The position numbers and the translations under genes were made by a program. Under the pieces are notes generated by a model that was not told where the DNA came from, ran no database searches, and was given only the letters and a program-made list of their open reading frames with translations. Shown piece by piece: positions 1-7,617 of a stretch of 64,000 bases of DNA (the stretch's first letter is position 1; the number at the start of each line of letters is the position of its first letter). This DNA is from Nocardioides humilatus. Lineage in GTDB: Bacteria > Actinomycetota > Actinomycetes > Propionibacteriales > Nocardioidaceae. The stretch lies in the NCBI RefSeq assembly GCF_008373755.1, contig NZ_VUJV01000003.1, positions 558,001-622,000 of the forward strand. The letters are read 5' to 3'.

Positions 1-104
1 CCTGGACCGGCGCCCGCTCGCTCCGCTTCGCCGACGGCCCGGACGAGGTCCACCTGGGCCTGATCGCGCGCATCGAGCTGATGAAGTACGGCGTCGCCCG
101 GTGA
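1..104 (+). CDS. acyl-CoA dehydrogenase, C-terminal end (partial)
   Basis: Only the last 33 codons are in the window. The frame opening at base 3 ends in a TGA at 102-104 and contains the segment [16 protein letters not shown], close to the ADGPDEVH signature near the C-terminus of acyl-CoA dehydrogenases, which oxidise acyl-CoA at C2-C3 with FAD. The stop overlaps the GTG of the next SDR gene as GTGA, so this is the upstream member of the tightly coupled operon that runs to 3475. Substrate cannot be told from the fragment; a kinase of the ACAD10/11 partner type further down suggests a hydroxyacyl-CoA substrate, which is inference. Confidence 0.8.
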   Translation, partial: WTGARSLRFADGPDEVHLGLIARIELMKYGVAR

Positions 105-904
105 GCCGCCGCGTGCTCGTGACGGGCGGCGCGTCCGGTCTCGGCGCCGCGCTCGTCGCCGAGTTCGTCGCGCGGGGTGACCGGGTGCTGATCTGCGACC
201 TCCAGGCTCCGGCCGAGGGCACCGGCGCCGACTACCTCCGCCTCAACGTGACCTCCGACGACGACTGGGCTGCCGCCCTCGCCTGGGTGAACGAGCAGTG
301 GGGCGGGCTCGATGTGCTCGTCAACAACGCCGGCATCGCCAGCGGCGGGCGCATCGACGTCGCCACGATCGAGGAGTGGCAGCGGGTCATCGACATCAAC
401 CTGCTCGGCGTGGTCCGCGGGTGCCGCACCTTCACTCCCGGCTTCAAGGCGCAGGGCTCGGGCCACATCGTCAACACGGCGTCGCTGGCGGGGCTCGTGC
501 ACCCGCCGGGGATGTCGTCCTACACCGCGGTCAAGGCCGGCGTGGTCGCGCTCAGCGAGACGCTGTCCTACGAGCTCGACCCCTTCGGCATCTTCGTCAC
601 GGCGATCTGCCCCGGCTTCTTCCGGACCAACCTCGCCAGCTCGATCGCCGGCAGCGACACCGCCGTCGGCCACATCGCGGCGCGGTTGATCGAGAAGTCC
701 ACCTACGTCCCCGACCAGATCGCCGCCCAGGTCATGGCCGGGATCGACGAGCAGGCCATGGTCGTTGTGCCGGACGAGCCTGCCAGGCTGGCGGTCTGGG
801 CCAAGGCCAACGAACGACCCACCTACGACCAGGAACAGCGCAACTTCGCCGCGCGGATCAAGGCGATCGCTGAGCAGGCTGAGCACACGGAAGGCACCTC
901 ATGA
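101..904 (+). CDS. SDR family oxidoreductase
   Basis: A 267-residue classical short-chain dehydrogenase/reductase, the usual size. The dinucleotide loop TGGASGLG is at about residues 8-15, NNAG follows the fourth strand near residue 75, and the catalytic Ser-Tyr-Lys set lies in TASLAGL and SSYTAVKAG. It probably oxidises or reduces an alcohol/ketone on an acyl or lipid intermediate in the cytoplasm, but the substrate cannot be read from sequence. The GTG start at 101 is chosen because the beta strand begins at residue 4 and it overlaps the upstream stop; the stop overlaps the next SDR start at 901 (ATGA), so translation is probably coupled. Confidence 0.92.
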   Translation: MSRRVLVTGGASGLGAALVAEFVARGDRVLICDLQAPAEGTGADYLRLNVTSDDDWAAALAWVNEQWGGLDVLVNNAGIASGGRIDVATIEEWQRVIDINLLGVVRGCRTFTPGFKAQGSGHIVNTASLAGLVHPPGMSSYTAVKAGVVALSETLSYELDPFGIFVTAICPGFFRTNLASSIAGSDTAVGHIAARLIEKSTYVPDQIAAQVMAGIDEQAMVVVPDEPARLAVWAKANERPTYDQEQRNFAARIKAIAEQAEHTEGTS

Positions 905-1668
905 GCAAGGGAACGATCCTCATCACGGGCGCGAGCTCGGGACTCGGCGAGGAGATGGCTCGCCAGTTCGCCGATCTGGGCTACGACCTCGCGATCACCG
1001 CGCGCCGTACTGACCGGCTCGACGCGCTGGCCGCGGAGATCACCGGCAAGCACGCCGACCGGACCGTCGTCACCAAGGCGCTCGACGTCAACGACGACGA
1101 CGCCGTCTTCGCCGTCTTCAAGGAGGTCGCCGCCGAGATGGGCGGCATCGACCGGGTCATCATCAACGCGGGCCTCGGCAAGGGCGCGCCCCTCGGCACC
1201 GGCCGCTACGACGCCAACCGGGCCACCGCGATGACCAACTTCGTCGCGGCGCTCGCCCAGACCGAGGCCGCGATGGAGATCTTCCGCGCGCAGGCCAAGG
1301 AGGGCCGTCGCGGCCACCTGGTGATGATCTCGTCGGCCTCGGCGATGCGCGGCATGCGCAAGACGATCACCACCTACGCCGCCACGAAGGCCGGCGTCTC
1401 CGCGCTGGCCGAGGGCCTCATCAACGAGAACGTGAAGGCCAAGGGCATCGACGTCTCGATCATCTACCCGGGCTACATCATGTCCGAGATGAACGAGAAG
1501 GTCGCCCAGCAGACCAAGTTCATGGTCGACACCCAGACCGGCGTGAAGTCGATGGTCGATGCGATCGAGAAGCGCAAGGAGAAGGCGCTCGTCCCTGCCT
1601 GGCCGTGGGTGCCGCTCGGCTTCGCGCTCAAGCACCTGCCGATGTCGGTCGTCCGGAGGCTCGTGTGA
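901..1668 (+). CDS. SDR family oxidoreductase
   Basis: A second, clearly different SDR of 255 residues. It has TGASSGLG at residues 9-16, an NAGLG motif after strand four, and the active-site SSASA / YAATKAG pair. The C-terminus (VPAWPWVPLGFALKHLP) is hydrophobic, which in SDRs acting on lipids can indicate membrane or lipid association; this is inference. Start and stop overlap both neighbours by four bases (ATGA at 901, GTGA at 1665), placing it inside the five-gene acyl-CoA operon. Two SDRs in one operon suggest successive steps or two related substrates. Confidence 0.92.
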   Translation: MSKGTILITGASSGLGEEMARQFADLGYDLAITARRTDRLDALAAEITGKHADRTVVTKALDVNDDDAVFAVFKEVAAEMGGIDRVIINAGLGKGAPLGTGRYDANRATAMTNFVAALAQTEAAMEIFRAQAKEGRRGHLVMISSASAMRGMRKTITTYAATKAGVSALAEGLINENVKAKGIDVSIIYPGYIMSEMNEKVAQQTKFMVDTQTGVKSMVDAIEKRKEKALVPAWPWVPLGFALKHLPMSVVRRLV

Positions 1669-2774
1669 CCGACTCCCCCGTTGCCGGCGCCCCTGTTGCC
1701 GGTGCCAAGGAGGTTCGCGAGGAGGACGCGTTCGACGTCGCCGCGGTCGATGCCTGGCTGCGCGCCACCGTCAATGGGTTCGAGGCTCGCTTCGCGAGCA
1801 CCTCCACCAGCGAGCTGCCCGAGGTGAAGCAGTTCTCCGCCGGCGCGTCCAACCTGACCTACCTGCTCCGCTATCCCGACCGCGACCTGATCCTGCGGCG
1901 GCCGCCGTCGGGCAGCAAGGCCAAGAGCGCCCACGACATGGGGCGCGAATACCGCATCCAGGGCGCGCTCGCGCCGGTCTTCCCGCAGGTCGCCCCGATG
2001 GTGGGTCACTGCGACGACGAGTCGGTCATCGGCTCGGAGTTCTACGTGATGGAGCGGGTCGTCGGCGAGATCCCCGGCAAGGACTTCAACGTCGAGCTCG
2101 CCGCCGAGCAGGTCCGCGCGCTGTGCCTCAACACGTTCGACCTGCTCGCCGCGCTGCACGCGGTCGACCCGGCCGAGGCCGGTCTCGACGTGCTCGACAA
2201 GGGCCCGGGCTACGTCGCCCGTCAGGTCGGCGGCTGGTCCTCGCGCTTCCGCAAGGCCATCACGCCCGACGTCCCCGACCTCGAGGAGGTCATGGGCTGG
2301 CTCGACGCGCACCAGCCCGACGACGTACGTCGTTGCCTGATCCACAACGACTTCCGGCTCGACAACATCGTCTACGACGCCGCCGACCCGACCGTCCCGA
2401 TCGGCCTGCTCGACTGGGAGATGGCGACGGTCGGCGACCCGCTGATGGACCTCGGCTGCACGATGGCCTACTGGATCCAGGGCGACGACGACGAGATGCT
2501 CCAGCTCACGCGGATGCAGCCGAGCAACGCCGACGGCATGCTGACGCGCAGCGAGGTCGTCGCCTACTACTGCGAGAAGGCCGGTCTCTCCGTCACGCCC
2601 GAGCAGTGGTTGTTCTACGAGGTGTTCGGCCTGTTCCGGCTGGCCGTCATCGCGCAACAGATCTACTACCGCTTCTTCCATGGGCAGACGACCAACCCGA
2701 AGTTCGCGCCGTTCGGCATCCTGGTCGACATGCTCGACCAGCGTTGCCGGGCCCTGATCGGTGCCGCTTCGTGA
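1665..2774 (+). CDS. phosphotransferase family protein (ACAD10/11 kinase-like, APH fold)
   Basis: A 369-residue aminoglycoside-phosphotransferase-fold kinase. It shows the family N-terminal signature QFSAGASNLTYLLRYP, the Brenner-type loop HNDFRLDN with the catalytic Asp, and the metal-binding stretch GLLDWEMATVGDPLMDLG. The reading frame is open to 1605 but GTG 1665 is taken as start because it makes the GTGA overlap seen throughout the operon. Homologues with acyl-CoA dehydrogenase partners (eukaryotic ACAD10/11, Pseudomonas LvaA) phosphorylate 4-hydroxyacyl-CoA; the neighbouring dehydrogenase fits this, but substrate is inference. A resistance role is unlikely. Residues 38-48 are encoded by a dispersed repeat also present in mazG. 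Confidence 0.88.
   Translation: MTDSPVAGAPVAGAKEVREEDAFDVAAVDAWLRATVNGFEARFASTSTSELPEVKQFSAGASNLTYLLRYPDRDLILRRPPSGSKAKSAHDMGREYRIQGALAPVFPQVAPMVGHCDDESVIGSEFYVMERVVGEIPGKDFNVELAAEQVRALCLNTFDLLAALHAVDPAEAGLDVLDKGPGYVARQVGGWSSRFRKAITPDVPDLEEVMGWLDAHQPDDVRRCLIHNDFRLDNIVYDAADPTVPIGLLDWEMATVGDPLMDLGCTMAYWIQGDDDEMLQLTRMQPSNADGMLTRSEVVAYYCEKAGLSVTPEQWLFYEVFGLFRLAVIAQQIYYRFFHGQTTNPKFAPFGILVDMLDQRCRALIGAAS
1776..1808 (+). repeat. dispersed 33-bp repeat, copy 1 (inside the kinase gene)
   Basis: This stretch matches the reverse complement of 24240-24272 at 29 of 33 positions by eye, sharing the core CGAGGCTCGCTTCGC. It lies in the kinase coding sequence in the same orientation relative to translation as the copy in mazG, but in another frame (read here as GFEARFASTST). 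The outer ends form a partial inverted repeat (GG..TCGAGG / CCTC..CC). Confidence 0.6.
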
Positions 2775-3475
2775 AGGTGCTCCACCTCGTCCGCCACGGT
2801 CAGGCCTCCTTCGGGAAGCGTGACTACGACGCGCTGTCGGACCTCGGCCACGAGCAGTCGCGGCTGCTCGGCCGGGCGTTCGCGGTGCGCGAGGTCATCC
2901 CCGACGTCGTCATCCGCGGCGAGCTGCGCCGCCATCGCGAGACCGCCGAGGGCATCCTCGCCGGCCTCGCCGACGTCGGAGTGCAGCGCGAGATCCCGGT
3001 GATCGTCGACGCGGGCTGGGACGAGTTCGACTTCCAGCACGTCGTCGAGGTGCACAAGCCGCTCTACAAGTCGCGCACGCTGATGGTCGCCGACCTGGCC
3101 CGCAGCCGGGCCCCGAAGGCGAAGTTCCAGGAGATCTTCGAAGAGGCGACCACCCGCTGGACCGGAGGTACGGCGGACGGCGACTACCACGAGTCCTTCC
3201 CCGCCTTCACCGGCCGCGTCCAGGCCGCGCTCAAGGCGGCGGCCGCCCGGATGCCGGGACGGGGCACGGCCGTCATCGTCACTTCGGGCGGCCCGATCGG
3301 GCTCGCCACCTCACATCTCCTCGCGGGCGACGCTTCTCTGTGGGGCCAGCTCAATCGGGTCGCGGTCAACACGGCGGTCACGAAGGTGATCAACGGCGGG
3401 AGCGGGCTGACCCTGGCGTCGTACAACGACCACAGCCACGTCGAGCACGACCGCCGGATGCTGACCTACCGTTGA
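2771..3475 (+). CDS. histidine phosphatase family protein
   Basis: A 234-residue branch-1 histidine phosphatase. The catalytic phosphohistidine motif LVRHGQA lies at residues 5-11, a RHRETAEG stretch supplies the second arginine region, and SGGPIGL near residue 176 is a late phosphate-pocket segment. Such enzymes remove phosphate from small molecules or proteins. It is the last gene of the operon, starting at GTG 2771 with a four-base overlap to the kinase gene. Its presence beside a small-molecule kinase suggests it may hydrolyse a phosphorylated intermediate or by-product, which is inference only. Confidence 0.88.
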   Translation: MKVLHLVRHGQASFGKRDYDALSDLGHEQSRLLGRAFAVREVIPDVVIRGELRRHRETAEGILAGLADVGVQREIPVIVDAGWDEFDFQHVVEVHKPLYKSRTLMVADLARSRAPKAKFQEIFEEATTRWTGGTADGDYHESFPAFTGRVQAALKAAAARMPGRGTAVIVTSGGPIGLATSHLLAGDASLWGQLNRVAVNTAVTKVINGGSGLTLASYNDHSHVEHDRRMLTYR

Positions 3476-3545
3476 GCGGTACAACCTGCCACGCCGCGCA
3501 GGGTGATCGGACCTGCCTGGCACCCTGTGGCCATTTGTCTACTTA

Positions 3546-3574
3546 CTGACTAGATTTAAATGATTATCAGTCAG
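3546..3574 (+). promoter_or_regulatory. AT-rich inverted repeat abutting a Shine-Dalgarno
   Basis: Arms CTGACTaGAT (3546-3555) and ATCAGTCAG (3566-3574) flank an AT-rich centre containing ATTTAAAT, which is unusual in this GC-rich DNA. The right arm runs into the Shine-Dalgarno AGGAG (3573-3577) of the small membrane gene. It may be a repressor operator or an RNA stem that hides the ribosome site. The rest of the 108-base gap after 3475 shows nothing else clear. Confidence 0.45.
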
Positions 3575-3583
3575 GAGACAGAC

Positions 3584-3775
3584 ATGAGCGTCATCGAGCA
3601 CTACCGGGTCAGCCGCTGGCACGACCGCTTCCCGCCGCGCGGCGCCTGGCGCGCGCTGGGCGGACTGATCGCCTTCGTCCTGCTCTCGACCCGCGACCTG
3701 ACGGGCGCGGTCGCCGTACTCGTCGCGTTTGCGGCCGCCGAGGTCATCTACGACGTGGCCGAGCGGGACCAGTAG
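3584..3775 (+). CDS. small membrane protein, unknown function
   Basis: A 63-residue protein: a short basic N-terminus with WRALG, then hydrophobic stretches (GGLIAFVLLS and GAVAVLVAFAAAEVIYDV) making one or two membrane segments, and an acidic end. ATG 3584 is preferred over the in-frame ATG at 3560 because AGGAG lies six bases before it and the upstream ATG sits inside the palindrome. I do not recognise the family. It stands alone between the acyl-CoA operon and convergent prfB, so its own palindromic leader is the only clue to its regulation. Confidence 0.65.
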   Translation: MSVIEHYRVSRWHDRFPPRGAWRALGGLIAFVLLSTRDLTGAVAVLVAFAAAEVIYDVAERDQ

Positions 3776-3794
3776 CCCCGATTGACCGGACGGG

Positions 3795-4910
3795 TCAGGC
3801 GTCGGCCTGGTCCGCTCCCCTGCGCCAGCGGATGCCCGCCTCGAGGAAACCGTCGAGGTCGCCGTCGAAGACGGCCTGCGGGTTGCCGCTCTCGAAGCCG
3901 GTCCGCAGGTCCTTGACGATCTGGTAGGGGTTGAGCACGTAGTTGCGCATCTGGTCGCCCCAGCTCGCGGCGACGTCGCCCTTGAGGTCCTTCTTGAGCG
4001 CGGCCTCTTCGGCCTTCTTCACGGCCAGGAGCTTGGCCTTGAGGACGACCATCGCGGAGGCCTTGTTCTGCAGCTGCGACTTCTCGTTCTGGCAGGACAC
4101 GACGATGCCGGTCGGGATGTGCGTCAGACGGACCGCGGAGTCGGTGGTGTTGACCGACTGACCACCCGGTCCGCCGGAGCGGAAGACGTCGGTGCGGATG
4201 TCGTTCTCGTCGACCTCGATCTCGTCGGTCTGCTCCAGCACTGGGACGACCTCGACCGCGGCGAAGGACGTCTGGCGACGACCCTGGTTGTCGAAGGGGC
4301 TGATCCGCACCAGGCGGTGGGTGCCGGCGTCGACCGAGAGGGTGCCGTAGGCGTAGGGCGCGTGGATCGCGAACTCGGCCGACTTGATGCCGGCCTCTTC
4401 TGCGTAGGAGACGTCGTAGACCTCGACGGGGTATTTGTTGCGCTCGGCCCAGCGGGTGTACATCCGCATCAGCATCTCGGCGAAGTCGGCGGCGTCGACC
4501 CCGCCCGCGCCGGAGCGGATCGTGACGATGGCCTCGCGCTCGTCGTACTCCCCGTTGAGGAGGGTGCGGACCTCGAGGGCCTCGACGGCCTTCTTGATCT
4601 TGCCGAGCTCTGCCTCCGACTCGGCGAGGCTGTCGGCGTCGCCTTCTTCCTGCGCGAGCTCGACCATGAGACCGAGGTCGTCGATGCGGCTGCGGAGCGC
4701 CTCGAAGCGATCGACCTGTCCCTGCAGTGCGGAGAGCCGGCCGGTGACGCGGGTGGCGTTGGCCTGGTCGTCCCACAGGTCCGGAGCCGCGACCTGGATG
4801 CCAAGGTCGTCAATATCGCGCTTCATCGCAGCGAGGTCGAGCACCTGCTCGATGGTGTACATCGTCGCGGTCAGCTGCTTGATCTCGGTGTCGTACTCAG
4901 GTCCTGCCAC
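3795..4910 (-). CDS. prfB: peptide chain release factor 2
   Basis: A 371-residue class I release factor. The RF2-type recognition motif SPF occurs in [17 protein letters not shown], and the peptidyl-hydrolysis motif GGQ is at residues 249-251, matching its usual place. It reads UAA and UGA stops on the ribosome. The GTG at 4910 (VAGPEYD) is chosen from the family N-terminus; the frame stays open upstream. The gene is continuous, so the programmed +1 frameshift of many other bacterial prfB genes is absent. No Shine-Dalgarno is seen, but a TACCTT hexamer lies seven bases before the start, consistent with a leaderless transcript. Confidence 0.96.
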   Translation of the reverse strand: MAGPEYDTEIKQLTATMYTIEQVLDLAAMKRDIDDLGIQVAAPDLWDDQANATRVTGRLSALQGQVDRFEALRSRIDDLGLMVELAQEEGDADSLAESEAELGKIKKAVEALEVRTLLNGEYDEREAIVTIRSGAGGVDAADFAEMLMRMYTRWAERNKYPVEVYDVSYAEEAGIKSAEFAIHAPYAYGTLSVDAGTHRLVRISPFDNQGRRQTSFAAVEVVPVLEQTDEIEVDENDIRTDVFRSGGPGGQSVNTTDSAVRLTHIPTGIVVSCQNEKSQLQNKASAMVVLKAKLLAVKKAEEAALKKDLKGDVAASWGDQMRNYVLNPYQIVKDLRTGFESGNPQAVFDGDLDGFLEAGIRWRRGADQADA

Positions 4911-4917
4911 AGGGACC

Positions 4918-4923
4918 AAGGTA
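4918..4923 (-). promoter_or_regulatory. candidate -10 hexamer of prfB
   Basis: TACCTT on the minus strand with seven bases between it and the GTG start. This spacing would place transcription initiation at or next to the start codon (leaderless). Confidence 0.45.
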
Positions 4924-4944
4924 CGGGGCCTCCGTCGACCGGAT

Positions 4945-4960
4945 GAAATCTGGGGATTTC
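4945..4960. promoter_or_regulatory. inverted repeat in the prfB / MltB-like divergent gap
   Basis: GAAATC-TGGG-GATTTC, a perfect six-base inverted repeat about 35-50 bases from the prfB start and 56 before the other gene. It could bind a regulator of either gene. The remainder of the 106-base gap holds only the promoter hexamer. Confidence 0.3.
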
Positions 4961-5016
4961 GGTTTGCCGCAGGCTCCGCCGGACGCATCATGAAGGCTGA
5001 GACCAGAGGACTGCCG

Positions 5017-6165
5017 ATGACTCCCCGACACCGCTTGGAGCCGGTCAAGGCCGGCGGCGCCGTACGACGCGCCGTGGTGACCTCGGTGCTGTCCGCCCTC
5101 GCTCTCACCTCGGTCACGATCACGGCCGCCGCGGTCACCCTCGCGGACGCCGAACCGAAGCCGCGCGGCCCGGTCGCGGCTCCCCCGGCGACCACCTCGA
5201 CGCCCACCTCTGCCTGGTCGACCTTCGGCCCGCCGGTCGAGATCGAGGACCCGCCGATCGGCATCCCGCAGGTGCCCGTGGTCGCCGTCGACGGACCGGT
5301 CCTCGCTGAGATCCCGCCCATGGCTCTCGCTGCCTACCAACGCGCCGAGGCGGTGCTGAAGGGCGCCGACGAGAGCTGCCACCTGAGCTGGACCCTGATC
5401 GCCGCGGTCGGACAGGTCGTGACCCAACACGGTGCCCAGAACGGCGGCACGTTCGACGACGACGGCGTGCTCCACCCCAAGCTCAAGGGCGACCCGATCA
5501 CCGGCGACGACGGGAAGAAGCTCCCCGACAGCGACGCGGGCCAGGTCGACGGCGACGAGTTGTACGACCTCCCGGTCGGCCCGATGCAGCTCGCTCCGCC
5601 GACGTGGGCGATCGTCGGGGTCGACAGCGACGGGGACGGCTCGCGCAACCCCTACGACATCGACGACGCCTCGCTCGCGGTCGCCGTACTCCTCTGCTCG
5701 GGCGAGGACGACCTCAGCAAGCGGCCAGGCCGGGTTGCCGGCGTGACCCGCGTCAACGACGACCCGTCGTTCATCGAGTCGGTGCTCGCGGCCGACCGGG
5801 CCTACACCGTCCAGCTCAACGACGCCCTCAACGCCAGCCCGACGGTGATCCCGACCGATCCGTTCACCGACATCCCCACCGACCTGACCGACATGCCGAG
5901 CGACACGGACACCCCGTCCGACACGCCCTCGAATGCACCCGGGACGGACGGCACCGGCACCCCCACGTGGACCCCGTCACCCTCGGACACCGACTCCTCG
6001 ACCCCGACCGAGACGCCCTCGGACACCCCGTCGTCGACCCCGTCGGGCACCCCCTCCGGCACCCCGTCGGACACGCCTTCGGACAGTCCGTCGTTCTCCC
6101 CCTCAGACACACCCAGCCGGTCGGACACCCCGAGCGCCTCGGCCACCGACCCGTCGACGACCTAG
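5017..6165 (+). CDS. secreted MltB-like lytic transglycosylase homologue with altered active site
   Basis: A 382-residue exported protein: basic N-terminus, signal/anchor segment near residues 25-48, a Pro-rich linker, an MltB-type domain at about 105-265, and a low-complexity Ser/Thr/Pro/Asp tail. The domain is recognised by [24 protein letters not shown] and the calcium-loop-like [12 protein letters not shown]. In actinobacterial members the first motif is normally followed by V-E-S-D-H-G with the catalytic Glu; here it reads V-V-T-Q-H-G, with Val135 in the Glu position. It may therefore bind peptidoglycan without cleaving it. ATG 5017 has AGAGGA six bases upstream; ATG 4990 is an alternative. 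Confidence 0.8.
   Translation: MTPRHRLEPVKAGGAVRRAVVTSVLSALALTSVTITAAAVTLADAEPKPRGPVAAPPATTSTPTSAWSTFGPPVEIEDPPIGIPQVPVVAVDGPVLAEIPPMALAAYQRAEAVLKGADESCHLSWTLIAAVGQVVTQHGAQNGGTFDDDGVLHPKLKGDPITGDDGKKLPDSDAGQVDGDELYDLPVGPMQLAPPTWAIVGVDSDGDGSRNPYDIDDASLAVAVLLCSGEDDLSKRPGRVAGVTRVNDDPSFIESVLAADRAYTVQLNDALNASPTVIPTDPFTDIPTDLTDMPSDTDTPSDTPSNAPGTDGTGTPTWTPSPSDTDSSTPTETPSDTPSSTPSGTPSGTPSDTPSDSPSFSPSDTPSRSDTPSASATDPSTT
5881..6162 (+). repeat. Ser/Thr/Pro low-complexity coding repeat
   Basis: Tandem near-repeats of codons for (D/G)TPS and PSDTPS units make up the last ~90 residues of the MltB-like protein. Such tails usually act as flexible cell-wall spacers, often glycosylated in actinobacteria. The DNA repeats are imperfect and coding, not a CRISPR. 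Confidence 0.7.
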
Positions 6166-6599
6166 CCGCCCGGTCGAACGACGGCCGATCCCGCGGCCCC
6201 GACGATCGGACTCCCCGGTCCGCCGGGGAGGCGGAGCGGGAGCACGAGCCGCGCGGAGATCTTCACCACGACCCGGTCACCGGTGACGGTGACCGAGACG
6301 CGGAGGCCGGGGTGCTCGACGTACGCGCGGGTCAATCGCAGGTAGTCGCGCACGGCCGCTCTCGCAACGTCGACGCTGAGGTGGAGGTCGTGGTCGCCGA
6401 GCCCACCGGTGTAGACGTCGCGCCCCTCGGCTGCCGCGTCGGCGCCGTACAGCGCGGCCCCGTCCGCCAGCGAGTCGAGGCTCTGACGCTCGATGTAGGC
6501 GGCACCCGCGTCGACCACGACGGCGACCAGGAGCGCGACGAGCAGCGCGAAGCCGATGATGACCACGCTCGACGAGCCCCGTTCGTCGCGCTCACCCAC
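6162..6599 (-). CDS. TadG/Rv3655c-like pilus assembly protein
   Basis: A 145-residue protein with a short charged start (ERDERGSS), one strongly hydrophobic segment (VVIIGFALLVALLVAVVVDAG) and an extracellular part, the plan of actinobacterial TadE/TadG pseudopilin-like proteins. It lacks the Glu five residues after the Gly seen in TadE. GTG 6599 is chosen because the hydrophobic helix must be close to the start; it overlaps the end of the upstream tadE gene by eight bases. It is the last gene of the Tad operon, ending in a four-base CTAG overlap with the convergent MltB-like gene. Confidence 0.75.
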   Translation of the reverse strand: MGERDERGSSSVVIIGFALLVALLVAVVVDAGAAYIERQSLDSLADGAALYGADAAAEGRDVYTGGLGDHDLHLSVDVARAAVRDYLRLTRAYVEHPGLRVSVTVTGDRVVVKISARLVLPLRLPGGPGSPIVGAAGSAVVRPGG

Positions 6600-7035
6600 G
6601 AGCCGCCTCCTGGTAGCGCCCGATGGGCACCTTGTGGGACGCGCTGAGCTCGAACCGCGGTCGACTGCTGCCGAAGAAGTCCGGCAGCAACGGCAACACC
6701 ATCTCCGCGGTGATCGTGACGGTGATGACCGACGTGGCGCTGTGGCAATCGCGCGGGTACGGCGTGCACGTGACGCGCACCTCCATCGGCGCCTCGGCCA
6801 GACCTTGGTCCGCGAGGGCGCGGCGGGCGACCTGCACGGCCGCTGCACGGCCGGACGTGTCATCGGGTGCCAGTGCGTAGGCCCGTCCGGCCGCGCGGGC
6901 TGCCGCGGTCACCCCGAAGGCTCCCTGCTGCGCCTCCGAGACCGTCAGCACGATCCACAGCAGCGGGAACAGCAACAAGATGCCCAGCCAGACCAGCTCG
7001 ACGACCGCGCTGCCGCGGTCGTCACAGCGCCTCAC
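6592..7035 (-). CDS. TadE-like pilus assembly protein
   Basis: A 147-residue pseudopilin-like protein. The N-terminus DDRGSAVVELVW holds the TadE signature: a Gly processing site followed by a helix with Glu at position +5, and then LLLFPLLWIVLTV. Later residues, with a Cys pair (CTPYPRDC), form the exported domain. In Tad systems TadE/F are minor pilins processed by the prepilin peptidase and needed for Flp pilus assembly. The GTG start at 7035 overlaps the preceding gene's end by four bases; its own end overlaps the TadG-like start. Confidence 0.85.
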   Translation of the reverse strand: MRRCDDRGSAVVELVWLGILLLFPLLWIVLTVSEAQQGAFGVTAAARAAGRAYALAPDDTSGRAAAVQVARRALADQGLAEAPMEVRVTCTPYPRDCHSATSVITVTITAEMVLPLLPDFFGSSRPRFELSASHKVPIGRYQEAARG

Positions 7036-7415
7036 CTCGGCGACTCCTCCACCGCCCGGCCGGACACCGAGAAGCTCACCGCCGGCCCACCGATGCCGAG
7101 CGCCGGCACCACCGCCGCAACGGTGACGACGACGCCTGGCAGCCCGTCGACGGTGGCCGATGATCCGGTGACATCACGTGCGAACCGCCCGGCGATCGCC
7201 GCGTTGATCTGCGCCCGAGCACGAGCGACCCCGTCGTCAGGTCCGCGGTCCGCTGTCGCCGCGTATCGCGCGCCATCTGACACCGCCGCGGCGAGCGTCG
7301 CTCGGACGTGCAGTACCAGGGCCACCTGCATCAGGCCCGCCACCAACGGCGCGAGCACGACGACCACGAGCACGAAGTCGACGACCGCCGACCCGCGCTC
7401 CGGCCGCCGGGTCAC
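7032..7415 (-). CDS. TadE-like pilus assembly protein (second)
   Basis: A 127-residue pseudopilin-like protein starting VTRRPERGSAVVDFVLVVVVL. The Gly-Ser-Ala-Val-Val-Asp start has Asp where TadE has Glu, then a long hydrophobic helix and a small exported domain. GTG 7415 is selected over upstream in-frame codons because it forms a GTGA overlap with the Flp-like gene's stop and puts the processing site near the N-terminus. It presumably works with the next TadE-like protein as a minor pilin. Confidence 0.82.
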   Translation of the reverse strand: MTRRPERGSAVVDFVLVVVVLAPLVAGLMQVALVLHVRATLAAAVSDGARYAATADRGPDDGVARARAQINAAIAGRFARDVTGSSATVDGLPGVVVTVAAVVPALGIGGPAVSFSVSGRAVEESPR

Positions 7416-7576
7416 TGCACCGAGCCCAACGCTGACTGCAGCATGTCGACGAGCATCGGGCGCGCCGCCGCCATCACGGCCGTCACCAGACCGACGGACA
7501 TGACGGTGATCAGCACCCAACCGGGCACATCGCCTCGGTCGTCGCGACGCCACCAGCGATAGATACGAACCTTCAT
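7412..7576 (-). CDS. Flp-type pilin-like small protein
   Basis: A 54-residue protein with the layout of an Flp major pilin: a short basic leader (KVRIYRWWRRDDRG), a Gly where a prepilin peptidase could cut, then VPGWVLITVMSVGLVTAV as the hydrophobic helix and a short tail. ATG 7576 has an AAGGAAG ribosome site. Position between tadC and the tadE genes matches actinobacterial Tad loci, where the pilin often sits here. It lacks the canonical Glu +5/Tyr pair, so whether it is the structural pilin is uncertain. Confidence 0.7.
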   Translation of the reverse strand: MKVRIYRWWRRDDRGDVPGWVLITVMSVGLVTAVMAAARPMLVDMLQSALGSVQ

Positions 7577-7617
7577 GGAGCTTCCTTCCCGAGATGGTTT
7601 CCAGTGCGTGCTCTGGT

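Noticed and set aside
1665-2774. Aminoglycoside resistance gene
   Set aside because: The APH fold is shared, but the N-terminal signature and acyl-CoA operon fit the ACAD10/11-type kinase group.
3795-4910. Programmed frameshift in prfB
   Set aside because: The frame from GTG 4910 to the stop is continuous, with no internal UGA.
5881-6162. Regular short DNA repeats that could suggest a CRISPR array
   Set aside because: Units are imperfect, continuous and in frame with the MltB-like protein; there are no spacers of constant length.
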